Below, piece after piece: positions 27,401 through 35,705 of a DNA stretch of 64,000 nt. The notes under the pieces were generated by a model. It worked only from the letters and a program-made list of their open reading frames with translations. It did no database searches and was not told the DNA's origin. How positions within the stretch are numbered: position 1 is the stretch's first letter; every line of letters begins with the position of its first letter. The stretch covers positions 1,846,501 to 1,910,500 of the forward strand of contig NZ_CP090836.1 of NCBI RefSeq assembly GCF_021491915.1. The letters run 5' to 3'. Both the position numbers and the translations under genes were made by a program. The DNA comes from Paracoccus everestensis. GTDB lineage: Bacteria > Pseudomonadota > Alphaproteobacteria > Rhodobacterales > Rhodobacteraceae.

Positions 27401-28452
27401 GATGAAATCTTCCTGATCCATTGGTCGATGGCGACGGCGATGATGATCAGCCAGCCGGTTGCGAACAGTTGCCACAGCACGTCCACTCCGGCCAGGCGCA
27501 ACCCTGAATTGAACACACCCACGATCAGCGCCCCGATCAGCGGCCCCAGGATCGACCCCCGCCCGCCGAACAGGGAAATGCCGCCGATCACCACCGCGGT
27601 GATGGATTCCAGGTTGGCCTCGAAGAACGAGGTCGGACTGACCGATCCCACACGCCCGATGGACGACCAGGCGGCAAGCCCACAGATGACGCCCGATACG
27701 ATATAGACCGACATCAGCACGCGCTTGGTCTGGATCCCAGCCAGGGCGGCGGATTCGGGATCATCGCCCACGGCATAGACCCGACGGCCCCAGGCGGTCT
27801 GATACAGCGCATACCACAGCACCGCAAAGACCACGACCATCAGCACCACGCCATAGGTCAGCACCGCCCCGCCCACCGTAAAGCGTTCGCCGAAGAACTT
27901 GAGCAGCGGTGCCTCGGCATCAAGGGTCTGGCTGCGGATCGTTTCGCGGTTCGACAGATAATAATTCAACGCAAGGAAGATATTCCATGTCCCCAGCGTG
28001 GTGATGAAGGGCGGCAGCTTCAGCCGCGTCACAAGCGCGCCGTTCAGCGCGCCTGTTGCTGCCCCGCAGGCCAGCCCGACAAGGATGGAAATCGGCACCG
28101 GGATGCCGAAATCCACCGACAGCTTGCCCATGATGACAGACACCATCACCATGACGGCACCAACGGACAGGTCGATGCCCGCCGTCAGGATCACCAGCGA
28201 CTGCGCGGCGGCCAACGTCCCCACCACCGCCACCTGTTGCAGGATCAGCGACAGGTTGAAGGCCGAAAAGAAGTTGGGCGATATCAGCCCGAATGCCGCC
28301 ACCGACAGGACCAGCACGATGACCGGGACCATGGTGGGATAGCGGTGCAGGAAATACTGCAGCCGGGCAAGCGTGCCACGCGAATGATGATCGAAGCTCG
28401 CGACCGCCTCGGACGGATTGCGTGCGACCACGGGGTCGGGAGTGTCGGACAT
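27397..28452 (-). CDS. frcC: Fructose ABC transporter permease
   Basis: A 351-residue BPD_transp_2 (RbsC-like) inner-membrane permease with about 8-10 hydrophobic helices. Recognisable are VVGTLAAAQSLVILTAGIDL, SVGAVMVMVSVI, LPPFITTLGTWNIFLALNYY and GGISLFGGRGSILGPLIGAL. It forms the membrane channel with FrcB and FrcA, and its end overlaps frcA by 4 bases. Confidence 0.94.
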   Translation of the reverse strand: MSDTPDPVVARNPSEAVASFDHHSRGTLARLQYFLHRYPTMVPVIVLVLSVAAFGLISPNFFSAFNLSLILQQVAVVGTLAAAQSLVILTAGIDLSVGAVMVMVSVIMGKLSVDFGIPVPISILVGLACGAATGALNGALVTRLKLPPFITTLGTWNIFLALNYYLSNRETIRSQTLDAEAPLLKFFGERFTVGGAVLTYGVVLMVVVFAVLWYALYQTAWGRRVYAVGDDPESAALAGIQTKRVLMSVYIVSGVICGLAAWSSIGRVGSVSPTSFFEANLESITAVVIGGISLFGGRGSILGPLIGALIVGVFNSGLRLAGVDVLWQLFATGWLIIIAVAIDQWIRKISS

Positions 28453-28474
28453 CAGGCCCTCCGATGTTCAGGAA

Positions 28475-28498
28475 GGGCGGCGGTTCGGCCCGCCGCCC
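28475..28498 (-). promoter_or_regulatory. Intercistronic hairpin between frcB and frcC
   Basis: A perfect 9-bp GC stem, GGGCGGCGG / CCGCCGCCC, with a 6-base loop lies 11 bases after the frcB stop and 22 bases before frcC. No T-run follows on the transcribed strand, so it is more likely an mRNA-protecting stem or attenuator that keeps the binding protein in excess over the permease than a full terminator. Confidence 0.65.
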
Positions 28499-28509
28499 GC
28501 ATGATCAGG

Positions 28510-29538
28510 TCAGCCCCAGCACTGGGCCAGGCCGTCTTCCACGCTGATCGAGGCCACGCCCTCGACCGGCTGATCTGTGACTAGGTTCACGCCGGTATCG
28601 GTGAAATCCAGCCCTTCGGTGGCTTGCGGCTTGGTGCCGTCCTTGGCAAAGGCGGCGATCGCCTCGATCCCCATGGACGCCATTTTCAGCGGATATTGCT
28701 GCGAGGTGGCGCCGATCACGCCCGCCTTGACGTTTTCCACGCCGGGGCAGCCGCCATCCACGGACACGATGGTCGCATTGCCTTCCATGCCGAACGACTT
28801 CAGCGCCTCATAGGCCCCTGCGGCAGCCGGTTCGTTGATGGTATAGATCAGGTTGATCCCTGGATTCATCTGCATCAGGGCTTCCATCGCCTGGCGACCG
28901 CCCTCCTCGTTCCCCGAGGTTACGTCATGGCCGACGATGCGGGGGTCTTCCTCGTCGCCGATGACGTTTTCATCCTTCACATCGACGCCAAAGCCTTCCA
29001 GGAAACCTTGGTCGCGCAGTACATCGACCGAAGGCGCGCTTGCCGACAGATCCAGCATGGCGATCTTGGCATCCGCTGCCGCATCGCCCATCTTGCCCGC
29101 GGCCCAGGCGCCGATCAGGCTGCCCGCCTCCCGGTTGTCGGTTGCAAAGGTTGCATCAGCCGCGTCGATCGGGTCCAGGGGCGTGTCCAGCGCAATGACA
29201 AGGATGCCGGCATCGCGGGCCTGCTTGACCGATTCCGTGATCGCCTTGGTGTCGGACGCGGTGATCAGGATGCCCTTCACGCCCGCCGCGATGCAGCTTT
29301 CCATGGCCTGTTGCTGGGTTTCATGGTCGCCGTCGATCTTGCCCGCAAAGCTCATAAGCTCGATGCCAAGCTCCTCGGCCTTCGCGGTGGCGCCTTCCTT
29401 CATCTTCACGAAGAACGGGTTGATGTCGGTCTTGGTGATGATGCAGGCCTTGACGGGATCCTGCGCAGCGGCGACGCCCGCCGACAGGGCCAGCACCGAC
29501 GCGGCCAGCGACAAGCGAAGCGAAGACTTGATGATCAT
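28510..29538 (-). CDS. frcB: Fructose ABC transporter substrate-binding protein
   Basis: A 342-residue periplasmic protein. ATG 29538 gives [20 protein letters not shown], a signal peptide cleaved near AGVAAAQDP. The mature part closely follows rhizobial Frc[77 protein letters not shown] and [10 protein letters not shown], ending in Cys-Trp-Gly. It captures D-fructose and possibly mannose or ribose. First gene of the leftward operon, divergent from frcR. Confidence 0.95.
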   Translation of the reverse strand: MIIKSSLRLSLAASVLALSAGVAAAQDPVKACIITKTDINPFFVKMKEGATAKAEELGIELMSFAGKIDGDHETQQQAMESCIAAGVKGILITASDTKAITESVKQARDAGILVIALDTPLDPIDAADATFATDNREAGSLIGAWAAGKMGDAAADAKIAMLDLSASAPSVDVLRDQGFLEGFGVDVKDENVIGDEEDPRIVGHDVTSGNEEGGRQAMEALMQMNPGINLIYTINEPAAAGAYEALKSFGMEGNATIVSVDGGCPGVENVKAGVIGATSQQYPLKMASMGIEAIAAFAKDGTKPQATEGLDFTDTGVNLVTDQPVEGVASISVEDGLAQCWG

Positions 29539-29620
29539 TCCTGAAACTCCTCCGAATGGCGGCACCTCCTCCGCCTTGCCTTATCAGGAAGCACGAAGCG
29601 TTTCCTCTTGTCAATAAGTC

Positions 29621-29633
29621 AATCATGTTGATT
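29621..29633. promoter_or_regulatory. Candidate operator between frcB and frcR
   Basis: AATCATGTTGATT is a 5-3-5 dyad (AATCA/TGATT) in the 119-base divergent intergenic region, in an AT-rich patch. ROK repressors bind AT-rich dyads, so it is a plausible FrcR site. Confidence 0.35.
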
Positions 29634-29657
29634 AATGTGCTGCAGGAGGCGTCTGCA

Positions 29658-30764
29658 ATGCTGAACCACCCTCATCACTGGGCTGATCTCAGCCAAAACG
29701 AGCGGTCGATCTTGTCGCTGATCCGCAAACGCGGTCCCCTGCCGCGCGCCGCCTTGGCCCAGGCTACAGGTCTGTCGCCGCAGGCCATCACGAATCTGAC
29801 CAGGAAATTGATCCAGAATGGTTTTCTGGAAGCCGACGCGGTGGTTCGCGGCAGGGTGGGCCAGCCCTCGACGCCCCTGTCCCTGGCCCCGGAAGGGGCG
29901 CTGTTCCTGGGCCTGAAACTGGGCCGCAGGCTGGTCGAACTGGCCTTGGTGGATTTCGTCGGAACGGTAAAGATCCATCGCCAAGAGATATATCCCCATC
30001 CCACCCCCGAACGGATCATGACATTCGCCCGGCACGGGATTGCCACGATCCTGGCATCGACACCGCAGCCGCTGCGAATCGCGGGACTTGGCGTGGCTAC
30101 GCCCTTTCGCCTTTGGGATTGGGGGGCCGAGATGGCGGATTGGCACGGCTTCGATCTGGCTGCCCGTTTGGCCGAGGAACTGCCCTTTCCGGTCTTTCTG
30201 GAAAACGATGCCAGCACCGCTTGCGCGGCGGAACTGATCTTTGGGCGCCTGTCCCTGCCCCGCGATTTCGTTCACCTGTATGTGGCCCATTTTGCGGGCG
30301 GGGGCGTGGTGCTGGATGGTCGCCTGCGCGTCGGGCCGCACCGCAATGCCGGGGCGCTTGGGTCGATGCCCATTCCCGGCGGGCGGCAGTTGCTGGACCT
30401 GGCCTCGGTTTCCACGCTGGAGGAACGGCTGGGGCATCCCCTGCCCCCCGACGATTCCGGCTGGCTGGTTCCCCCGGACATCGAAGCGCGCTGGATTGCG
30501 CAATCTGCCGATGCCCTGGCTTTCGCCGCCTTGTCGGCCACGGCGCTGCTGGATATTCCGGTGGTGGTGATCGACGGCGCCGTGCCGCCCGCGACCCGCC
30601 GCGCCCTGGCGGACGCCACCCGGACCGCCTTGGCCCAACTGCCTGCCGCGGGCATCGACCGCCCCCGGATCGTCGAAGGCAGCCTGTCGCGCAGCGCCCG
30701 TATCCTTGGGGCCGCCGCCCTGCCGCTGGCGCATTTCTTCGAACCGGGGGGCGCCCCGGCTTGA
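29658..30764 (+). CDS. frcR: ROK-family transcriptional regulator (FrcR-like)
   Basis: A 368-residue protein. ATG 29658 is 7 bases after AGGAGG. The N-terminal winged helix (SILSLIRKRGPLPRAALAQA then TGLSPQAITNLTRKLIQNGF, about residues 16-55) is followed by a ROK sugar-kinase-like domain (FLGLKLGRRLVELALVD, ENDASTACAAELIFG, HFAGGGVVLDGRLRVGPHRN, AGALGSMPI). It lacks the zinc-binding cysteine cluster of true glucokinase-type ROKs. Divergent from frcBCAK and likely its sugar-responsive repressor. Confidence 0.9.
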   Translation: MLNHPHHWADLSQNERSILSLIRKRGPLPRAALAQATGLSPQAITNLTRKLIQNGFLEADAVVRGRVGQPSTPLSLAPEGALFLGLKLGRRLVELALVDFVGTVKIHRQEIYPHPTPERIMTFARHGIATILASTPQPLRIAGLGVATPFRLWDWGAEMADWHGFDLAARLAEELPFPVFLENDASTACAAELIFGRLSLPRDFVHLYVAHFAGGGVVLDGRLRVGPHRNAGALGSMPIPGGRQLLDLASVSTLEERLGHPLPPDDSGWLVPPDIEARWIAQSADALAFAALSATALLDIPVVVIDGAVPPATRRALADATRTALAQLPAAGIDRPRIVEGSLSRSARILGAAALPLAHFFEPGGAPA

Positions 30765-30788
30765 CACCGGCGCCTCGGCCTCTATAAG
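30761..30788 (+). promoter_or_regulatory. Candidate promoter for rpsD
   Basis: TTGACA at 30761-30766 and TATAAG at 30783-30788 with a 16-base spacer. The -35 hexamer overlaps the frcR stop codon. It lies about 100 bases before the rpsD start, leaving room for a leader in which S4 autoregulation could act. Confidence 0.6.
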
Positions 30789-30889
30789 CGCGCACTTCAT
30801 TGGTGTTGGCGGACCCCGCAAGGGGAAGCCTGTCGGGTCTTCGGACCAAAGGACAACGCCCTTCGATAAATCAAAGAAGGAGATCAGCG

Positions 30890-31510
30890 GTGACGAAACG
30901 CACCTCTGCCAAATACAAGCTTGACCGCCGCATGGGCGAAAACATCTGGGGCCGCGCCAAATCCCCGGTGAACCGCCGCGAATACGGTCCCGGCCAGCAC
31001 GGCCAGCGCCGCAAGAACAAGCTGTCGGATTTCGGCACCCAGTTGCGCGCCAAGCAGAAGCTGAAGGGCTATTACGGCGACCTGACCGAAAAGCAATTCC
31101 GCCGCATCTATGCCGAGGCCGAGCGCATCAAGGGCGACACCGGTGAAAACCTGATCGGCCTGCTGGAACGCCGGTTGGACGCCGTTGTTTACCGCGCAAA
31201 GTTCGTGGCCACCATCTGGGCTGCCCGGCAGTTCGTGAACCACGGCCATATCGAGGTGAACGGTCAGCGCGTCAACATCGCGTCCTATCGCGTCAAGGAA
31301 GGCGACGTGATCGCCATCCGCGAACGCTCGCGCCAGTTGGCCATTGTGCTGGAAGCCGTGGGCCTGACGGAACGCGACGTGCCGGATTACCTGGAAGTCG
31401 ACCACAACAAGATGACCGCCACCTTCGTGCGCACCCCGGCCCTGGGCGACGTGCCCTATGCCGTCGTGATGGAGCCGAACCTGGTCGTCGAATACTACGC
31501 CAAGAACTGA
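30890..31510 (+). CDS. rpsD: 30S ribosomal protein S4
   Basis: A 206-residue primary 16S rRNA-binding protein. The GTG start at 30890 follows AAGAAGGAG; longer frames run into the leader. The N-terminal domain ([33 protein letters not shown]) is of the alphaproteobacterial type without a zinc finger. The S4 RNA-binding domain ([36 protein letters not shown]) is complete. Confidence 0.98.
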   Translation: MTKRTSAKYKLDRRMGENIWGRAKSPVNRREYGPGQHGQRRKNKLSDFGTQLRAKQKLKGYYGDLTEKQFRRIYAEAERIKGDTGENLIGLLERRLDAVVYRAKFVATIWAARQFVNHGHIEVNGQRVNIASYRVKEGDVIAIRERSRQLAIVLEAVGLTERDVPDYLEVDHNKMTATFVRTPALGDVPYAVVMEPNLVVEYYAKN

Positions 31511-31534
31511 TCCTTCCGGTTCTGCGCAAAATCG

Positions 31535-31563
31535 GGCCGCATCCTCCGGGATGCGGCCTTTTT
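31535..31563 (+). terminator. Rho-independent terminator after rpsD
   Basis: A 10-bp stem GGCCGCATCC / GGATGCGGCC with loop TCCG, followed by TTTTT, 24 bases past the stop. Confidence 0.92.
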
Positions 31564-31570
31564 CATTTTC

Positions 31571-31584
31571 TGGTTAATTAACCA
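31571..31584. promoter_or_regulatory. Perfect 14-bp palindrome upstream of the Hint-domain gene
   Basis: TGGTTAATTAACCA is fully self-complementary. It contains TTAACCAT on the plus strand, the form reported for CtrA half-sites in alphaproteobacteria. It lies about 117 bases before the Hint gene start, directly after the rpsD terminator, so it probably belongs to that gene's promoter. Confidence 0.45.
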
Positions 31585-31700
31585 TTTGCTTCCGACGCTG
31601 GGTCACGTCTAGTTGATATGTCCATTTACTCGTCCGCATGTTTCTCGCGATCCCCTTATCGATTCGGCGCGCTGTCCGAGTCTGCCCATAGGAAGACGAC

Positions 31701-32903
31701 ATGCCTTACACGACTCCTCTCCCCGATAGCTTCCTCGACCTCAGTGCGGAAACGCCGATACTGACGCTGCCACCGACTTTCGTGTTGAACGACTTGGGCA
31801 ACTCGACCGAATTTGCCCAGTACGATGTCGAGGCAACTTCTGCCACGACGCTGGAACCAGGCGACGAACTGACCCTTGTTGATGCCGACGGCAATCCGGT
31901 TGATGCGGGTACGTTCGCGGGAACGGCGACCCTGACGACCGCCACCGGGGGCGTGAGCGTTCTCGGCCTTGCGGGTGCGACAATCCAGATCAATCCCATC
32001 ACCGCCCCGGTTTATGTCGACGAGAACGGCCAAGCCTATATGATCACCAATGAACCTTTGAGCGCAGATCGGCTTGGGGTGACGATCACGATTGATGCTA
32101 TTCTTTTGCCCGACATTACATTGAATGTCCCCATCTCCGAGATCGCGGATGCACTTCCATTGGAGCTTGGCGCGCTTTTGACGCCAATTACCGATGAAGT
32201 GCAGCGACTTCTTGACACGGTAATTGAATCCTACAGCTATAATCCCGCCGGCACGCTTGCCCTGGCTGAGGACCAGATCGTTCCCTGCTTTACACGCGGC
32301 ACCATGATCCTGACCGCCGATGGTCCCGTGGCGGTCGAGGATTTGGCTGTTGGCACGATGGTCCTGACGCGCGACAATGCGCTCCAGCCGGTCCGCTGGA
32401 TCGGTCGGGTGACCCTTTCGGCAGAACGCCTGCGTGCCCAGCCGAACCTGCGTCCGATCCGCATCGCGGCGGGCGCCCTTGGCCCGAACCTTCCGGCCCA
32501 GCCCCTTATGGTATCCCCCCAGCACCGGATTCTTGTCCGCTCTGCCATCGCGCAGCGTATGTTCGGCGCGGTCGAAATCCTGGTGGCGGCCAAGCAGCTT
32601 TTGCCGCTGGAGGGGATCGACATCGCGCAGGATCTAGAAACGGTCGAATATTTTCACGTCCTGTTCGACCGTCACGAGATCGTCTTTGCCAACGGGACCG
32701 AAACGGAATCCCTGTACACCGGGCCGCAAGCCCTGCGCGCGGTCGGCCGTGCCGCGAGGCAGGAGATCTTTGCCCTGTTCCCCGAACTGGAACGGGCGAC
32801 CGCCCTGCCGCCTTCGGCGCGGGAACTGGCAAGCGGTCGCATGGCCCGCAAGCTGGCGATGCGCCATCTTCAGAACGGCAAGCCCTTGGTGACGATGCAT
32901 TGA
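31701..32903 (+). CDS. Hint-domain (hedgehog/intein type) protein
   Basis: A 400-residue protein. Residues 1 to about 185 form a variable Thr/Asp-rich, beta-type region without a classical signal peptide. From about 193 a Hint_2 domain begins: CFTRGTMILTADGPVAVEDL with the nucleophilic Cys, then VGTMVLTRDNALQPVRWIGR, and the later SPQHRILVRS block with the conserved His. Family members in Rhodobacterales are often secreted by type I systems and thought to self-process; activity here is not shown. No neighbouring transporter is seen. It follows rpsD but is separated by a terminator. Confidence 0.88.
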   Translation: MPYTTPLPDSFLDLSAETPILTLPPTFVLNDLGNSTEFAQYDVEATSATTLEPGDELTLVDADGNPVDAGTFAGTATLTTATGGVSVLGLAGATIQINPITAPVYVDENGQAYMITNEPLSADRLGVTITIDAILLPDITLNVPISEIADALPLELGALLTPITDEVQRLLDTVIESYSYNPAGTLALAEDQIVPCFTRGTMILTADGPVAVEDLAVGTMVLTRDNALQPVRWIGRVTLSAERLRAQPNLRPIRIAAGALGPNLPAQPLMVSPQHRILVRSAIAQRMFGAVEILVAAKQLLPLEGIDIAQDLETVEYFHVLFDRHEIVFANGTETESLYTGPQALRAVGRAARQEIFALFPELERATALPPSARELASGRMARKLAMRHLQNGKPLVTMH

Positions 32904-32996
32904 CAGGCTGACATCCGGCGGCCACGGCTGCCGGATTTCCCGCGCATGATACTTCCTTGGCGCGCCGCGATGGACTAGACGGGGCGCGCAAAGGAT

Positions 32997-34094
32997 ATGA
33001 ACATGACGCAGATCACGCCGAAACCCGGCATCATGGACATTGCGCTCTATGTCAGCGGCGAAAGCAAGCTGGCCGGGCGCGACAATGTGCTGAAGCTGTC
33101 CTCGAACGAAAACCCGCTGGGTTGCAGCGACAAGGCCCGCGCGGCCTATGCTGCGGCGGCGGCCGATCTGCATCGCTATCCCAACACCGACCACGCCCCC
33201 CTGCGCCGCGCGATCGGGCAGGTCCACGGCCTTGATCCCGACCGGATCATCTGCGGCGTGGGCTCCGACGAGGTTCTGCAATTCGTCGTCCATGCCTTTG
33301 CGGGCACGGGGGATCAGGTCATCACAACCGAGCATGGTTTTTCCATGTATCCGATCCTGGCCCGGATGGTGGGTGCCGTGCCCGTCACCGTGCCCGAGAC
33401 AGACCGCCGCATCGACGTGGACGCCATCCTGAATGCCGTGACGGACCGCACGCGCGTGGTCTTTATCGCCAACCCGGCCAATCCGACCGGCACCATGCTG
33501 ACCCCGGGCGAGGTGGGGCGCCTTGTGGATGGCCTGCCCGCGTCGGTGCTGCTGGTCCATGACGGCGCCTATACGGAATTTGCGGCCGGCGCCGATGGTG
33601 GGGCGGATCTGGTGGACCGGCATCCGAACGTCATCATGACCCGCACATTCTCCAAGATCCACGGGCTTGGCGGGCTGCGCATCGGCTGGGGCTATGCCAG
33701 CCGCCAGATCATCGACGTGCTGAACCGGATCCGGCAGCCCTTCAACCTGTCCAATGCCCAGATGGCCGCAGCCGAGGCCGCGATCCTCGACACGGCCTTT
33801 CGCGACCGCTGCGCCGACCTGAACGCCCGAATGCGAGAGCGGATGCGCAATTTGCTGATCCAGATGGGCATCGGCTGCGACGAAAGCTTCGCGAACTTTG
33901 TACTGGCCCGATTTGCGGACCCGGCGCAGGCCGAAGCTGCCGATGCTGCCCTGCGCGATGACGGAATCCTTGTCCGCCGCGTCGCAGGCTATGGCCTGCC
34001 CGCCGCCCTGCGCATCACCGTGGGCGACGAGGACGGCGTGACCCGCGTGTTAGACAGCCTGGGCCGCTTCATGGCGGATCGGAGGGGCGCATGA
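32997..34094 (+). CDS. hisC: Histidinol-phosphate aminotransferase
   Basis: A 365-residue PLP enzyme converting imidazole-acetol phosphate to histidinol phosphate; in alphaproteobacteria it often also serves tyrosine/phenylalanine synthesis. Landmarks are KLSSNENPLGCS, HRYPNTDHAPLRRAIGQ, FIANPANPTGT, and the Schiff-base Lys in TRTFSKIHGLGGLRIGWG. ATG 32997 or 33003 are both possible starts. The last bases overlap the start of the prephenate dehydrogenase gene, supporting a joint aromatic/histidine role. Confidence 0.92.
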   Translation: MNMTQITPKPGIMDIALYVSGESKLAGRDNVLKLSSNENPLGCSDKARAAYAAAAADLHRYPNTDHAPLRRAIGQVHGLDPDRIICGVGSDEVLQFVVHAFAGTGDQVITTEHGFSMYPILARMVGAVPVTVPETDRRIDVDAILNAVTDRTRVVFIANPANPTGTMLTPGEVGRLVDGLPASVLLVHDGAYTEFAAGADGGADLVDRHPNVIMTRTFSKIHGLGGLRIGWGYASRQIIDVLNRIRQPFNLSNAQMAAAEAAILDTAFRDRCADLNARMRERMRNLLIQMGIGCDESFANFVLARFADPAQAEAADAALRDDGILVRRVAGYGLPAALRITVGDEDGVTRVLDSLGRFMADRRGA

Positions 34095-35011
34095 GCGTGA
34101 TCTATGACCGCGTAGCCCTGATCGGGCTGGGCCTGATCGCCGGGTCCATGGCCCATGCCATCCGCGAAAAGGGCTTGGCGCAAGAGGTCGTGGGCTATGC
34201 CCGCAGCAGTGAGACCCGCGACATTGCCCGCGACATCGGCCTTTGCGACCGCATCGCTGACAGCGCGATTGACGCCGTGACGGATGCGGACCTGATCGTC
34301 TTGGCCGTGCCGGTTGGCGCAATGGGGGCGATAGCCGCCGAAATCGCGCCCCATCTGAAACCCGGGGCGACCGTCACAGATGTGGGTTCCGTCAAGCAGT
34401 CGGTGATCGACGCGGTGGCCCCGCACGTCCCGCCCGACGTCCATTTCGTGCCCGGCCACCCCCTAGCGGGGACCGAACACTCTGGTCCACGCGCGGGCTT
34501 TGCCAGCCTGTTCCAGAACCGCTGGTGGCTGCTGACTCCCTTGCCCGACACCGATCCCGCCGCCGCTGCCCGCCTGTCGGATCTGGTGCGCGCGATGGGC
34601 GCCAAGACCGACAACATGGAACCGGCGCATCACGATCTGGTCTTGGCCGTCACCAGCCACGCACCACACCTAATCGCCTATACGATGGTGGGGGTGGCCG
34701 ACCACCTGCGCCGCGTCACGGACGAGGAAGTGATCCAGTATTCCGCCGCCGGTTTCCGCGACTTTACCCGCATCGCCGCCAGCGACCCGACCATGTGGCG
34801 CGACGTGTTCCTGCACAACAAGGATGCCACGCTGGACATCCTGGGCCGCTTTACCGAGGAACTGTTCGTCTTGCAGCGCGCGATCCGCATGGGCGACGGC
34901 CAGCAGTTGTTCGATTACTTCACCCGCACCCGGGCGATCCGTCGCGGCATCATCGAGGCGGGACAGGACACCGCCGCGCCCGATTTCGGCCGCGTCAGCC
35001 CGGCGCGGTAA
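34091..35011 (+). CDS. tyrC: Prephenate/arogenate dehydrogenase
   Basis: A 306-residue enzyme of the PDH family, oxidative decarboxylation in tyrosine synthesis. The Rossmann motif ALIGLGLIAGSMAHA is at about residues 9-23. Catalytic-region blocks VGSVKQSVIDAV and FVPGHPLAGTEHSGP follow, and VLAVTSHAPHLIAYTM is in the helical domain. The start overlaps hisC (ATGA, 34091-34094). The specific substrate (prephenate versus arogenate) cannot be told from sequence by eye. Confidence 0.9.
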   Translation: MSVIYDRVALIGLGLIAGSMAHAIREKGLAQEVVGYARSSETRDIARDIGLCDRIADSAIDAVTDADLIVLAVPVGAMGAIAAEIAPHLKPGATVTDVGSVKQSVIDAVAPHVPPDVHFVPGHPLAGTEHSGPRAGFASLFQNRWWLLTPLPDTDPAAAARLSDLVRAMGAKTDNMEPAHHDLVLAVTSHAPHLIAYTMVGVADHLRRVTDEEVIQYSAAGFRDFTRIAASDPTMWRDVFLHNKDATLDILGRFTEELFVLQRAIRMGDGQQLFDYFTRTRAIRRGIIEAGQDTAAPDFGRVSPAR

Positions 35012-35068
35012 GGCTATCATCCTGAACCGGGCTGCCCTAACTGTTGGTGGACGAACGGATTGGGGCAG

Positions 35069-35626
35069 ATGCGAAAGGTTGATTGGGTCTTCGGCTATGG
35101 TTCCCTGATCTGGGATCCGGGCTTTGCCCCGGCGGAATCGGTGCGGGCCTGGGCGGCGGGCTTTGCCCGCAGCTTCTGCCTGCGGTCGATCGAGCATCGC
35201 GGCACAAGGACGCGGCCCGGCCTTGTTCTGGGCCTGGACGAACAATCCGATGCCGAATGCGGCGGCCTGGCCCTGCGCATCGCGGATTCCGACCATGACG
35301 AGGTTTTGGCCTATCTGCGCGCCCGCGAACTGGTGACGGACGCCTATCAGGAAGCGATCCTGCCCTTGCGCCTGGAAGACGGGCGCCGGGTCGAGGCCCT
35401 AGCCTATGTCATGCGCCGCGATCATGTCCAATACGCAGGCGGGCTGCCGCTGGACGAACAGGCGCGCATCATCGCCCGGGCACATGGCGGACGCGGGTCG
35501 AACGCGGAATACCTGTTCAACACCGCCGCCCACCTGACGCAGATCGGCCTGGGCGACGCGGTGATGGATCATCTGGCCCGGCAGGTGCGCAAGCTGCTGG
35601 AAACGGACAGAAACTGCGGCACCTGA
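35069..35626 (+). CDS. Gamma-glutamylcyclotransferase, ChaC-like
   Basis: A 185-residue protein with WVFGYGSLIWDPGF at the N-terminus, the binding loop of the ChaC fold. GLVLGLDEQSDAECGGLALR and the C-terminal GGRGSNAEYLFNTAAHL are family blocks. It probably degrades glutathione to 5-oxoproline and Cys-Gly in the cytosol. ATG 35069 is preferred over a TTG at 35060. Confidence 0.9.
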   Translation: MRKVDWVFGYGSLIWDPGFAPAESVRAWAAGFARSFCLRSIEHRGTRTRPGLVLGLDEQSDAECGGLALRIADSDHDEVLAYLRARELVTDAYQEAILPLRLEDGRRVEALAYVMRRDHVQYAGGLPLDEQARIIARAHGGRGSNAEYLFNTAAHLTQIGLGDAVMDHLARQVRKLLETDRNCGT

Positions 35627-35705
35627 CCGTCGGATCGCTTGGCAAGTGGCGGGCTGCATCCTACAGTTGGCCCCAAGGACAGTCCTGGTCAGGGAAGGCG
35701 ATCAG

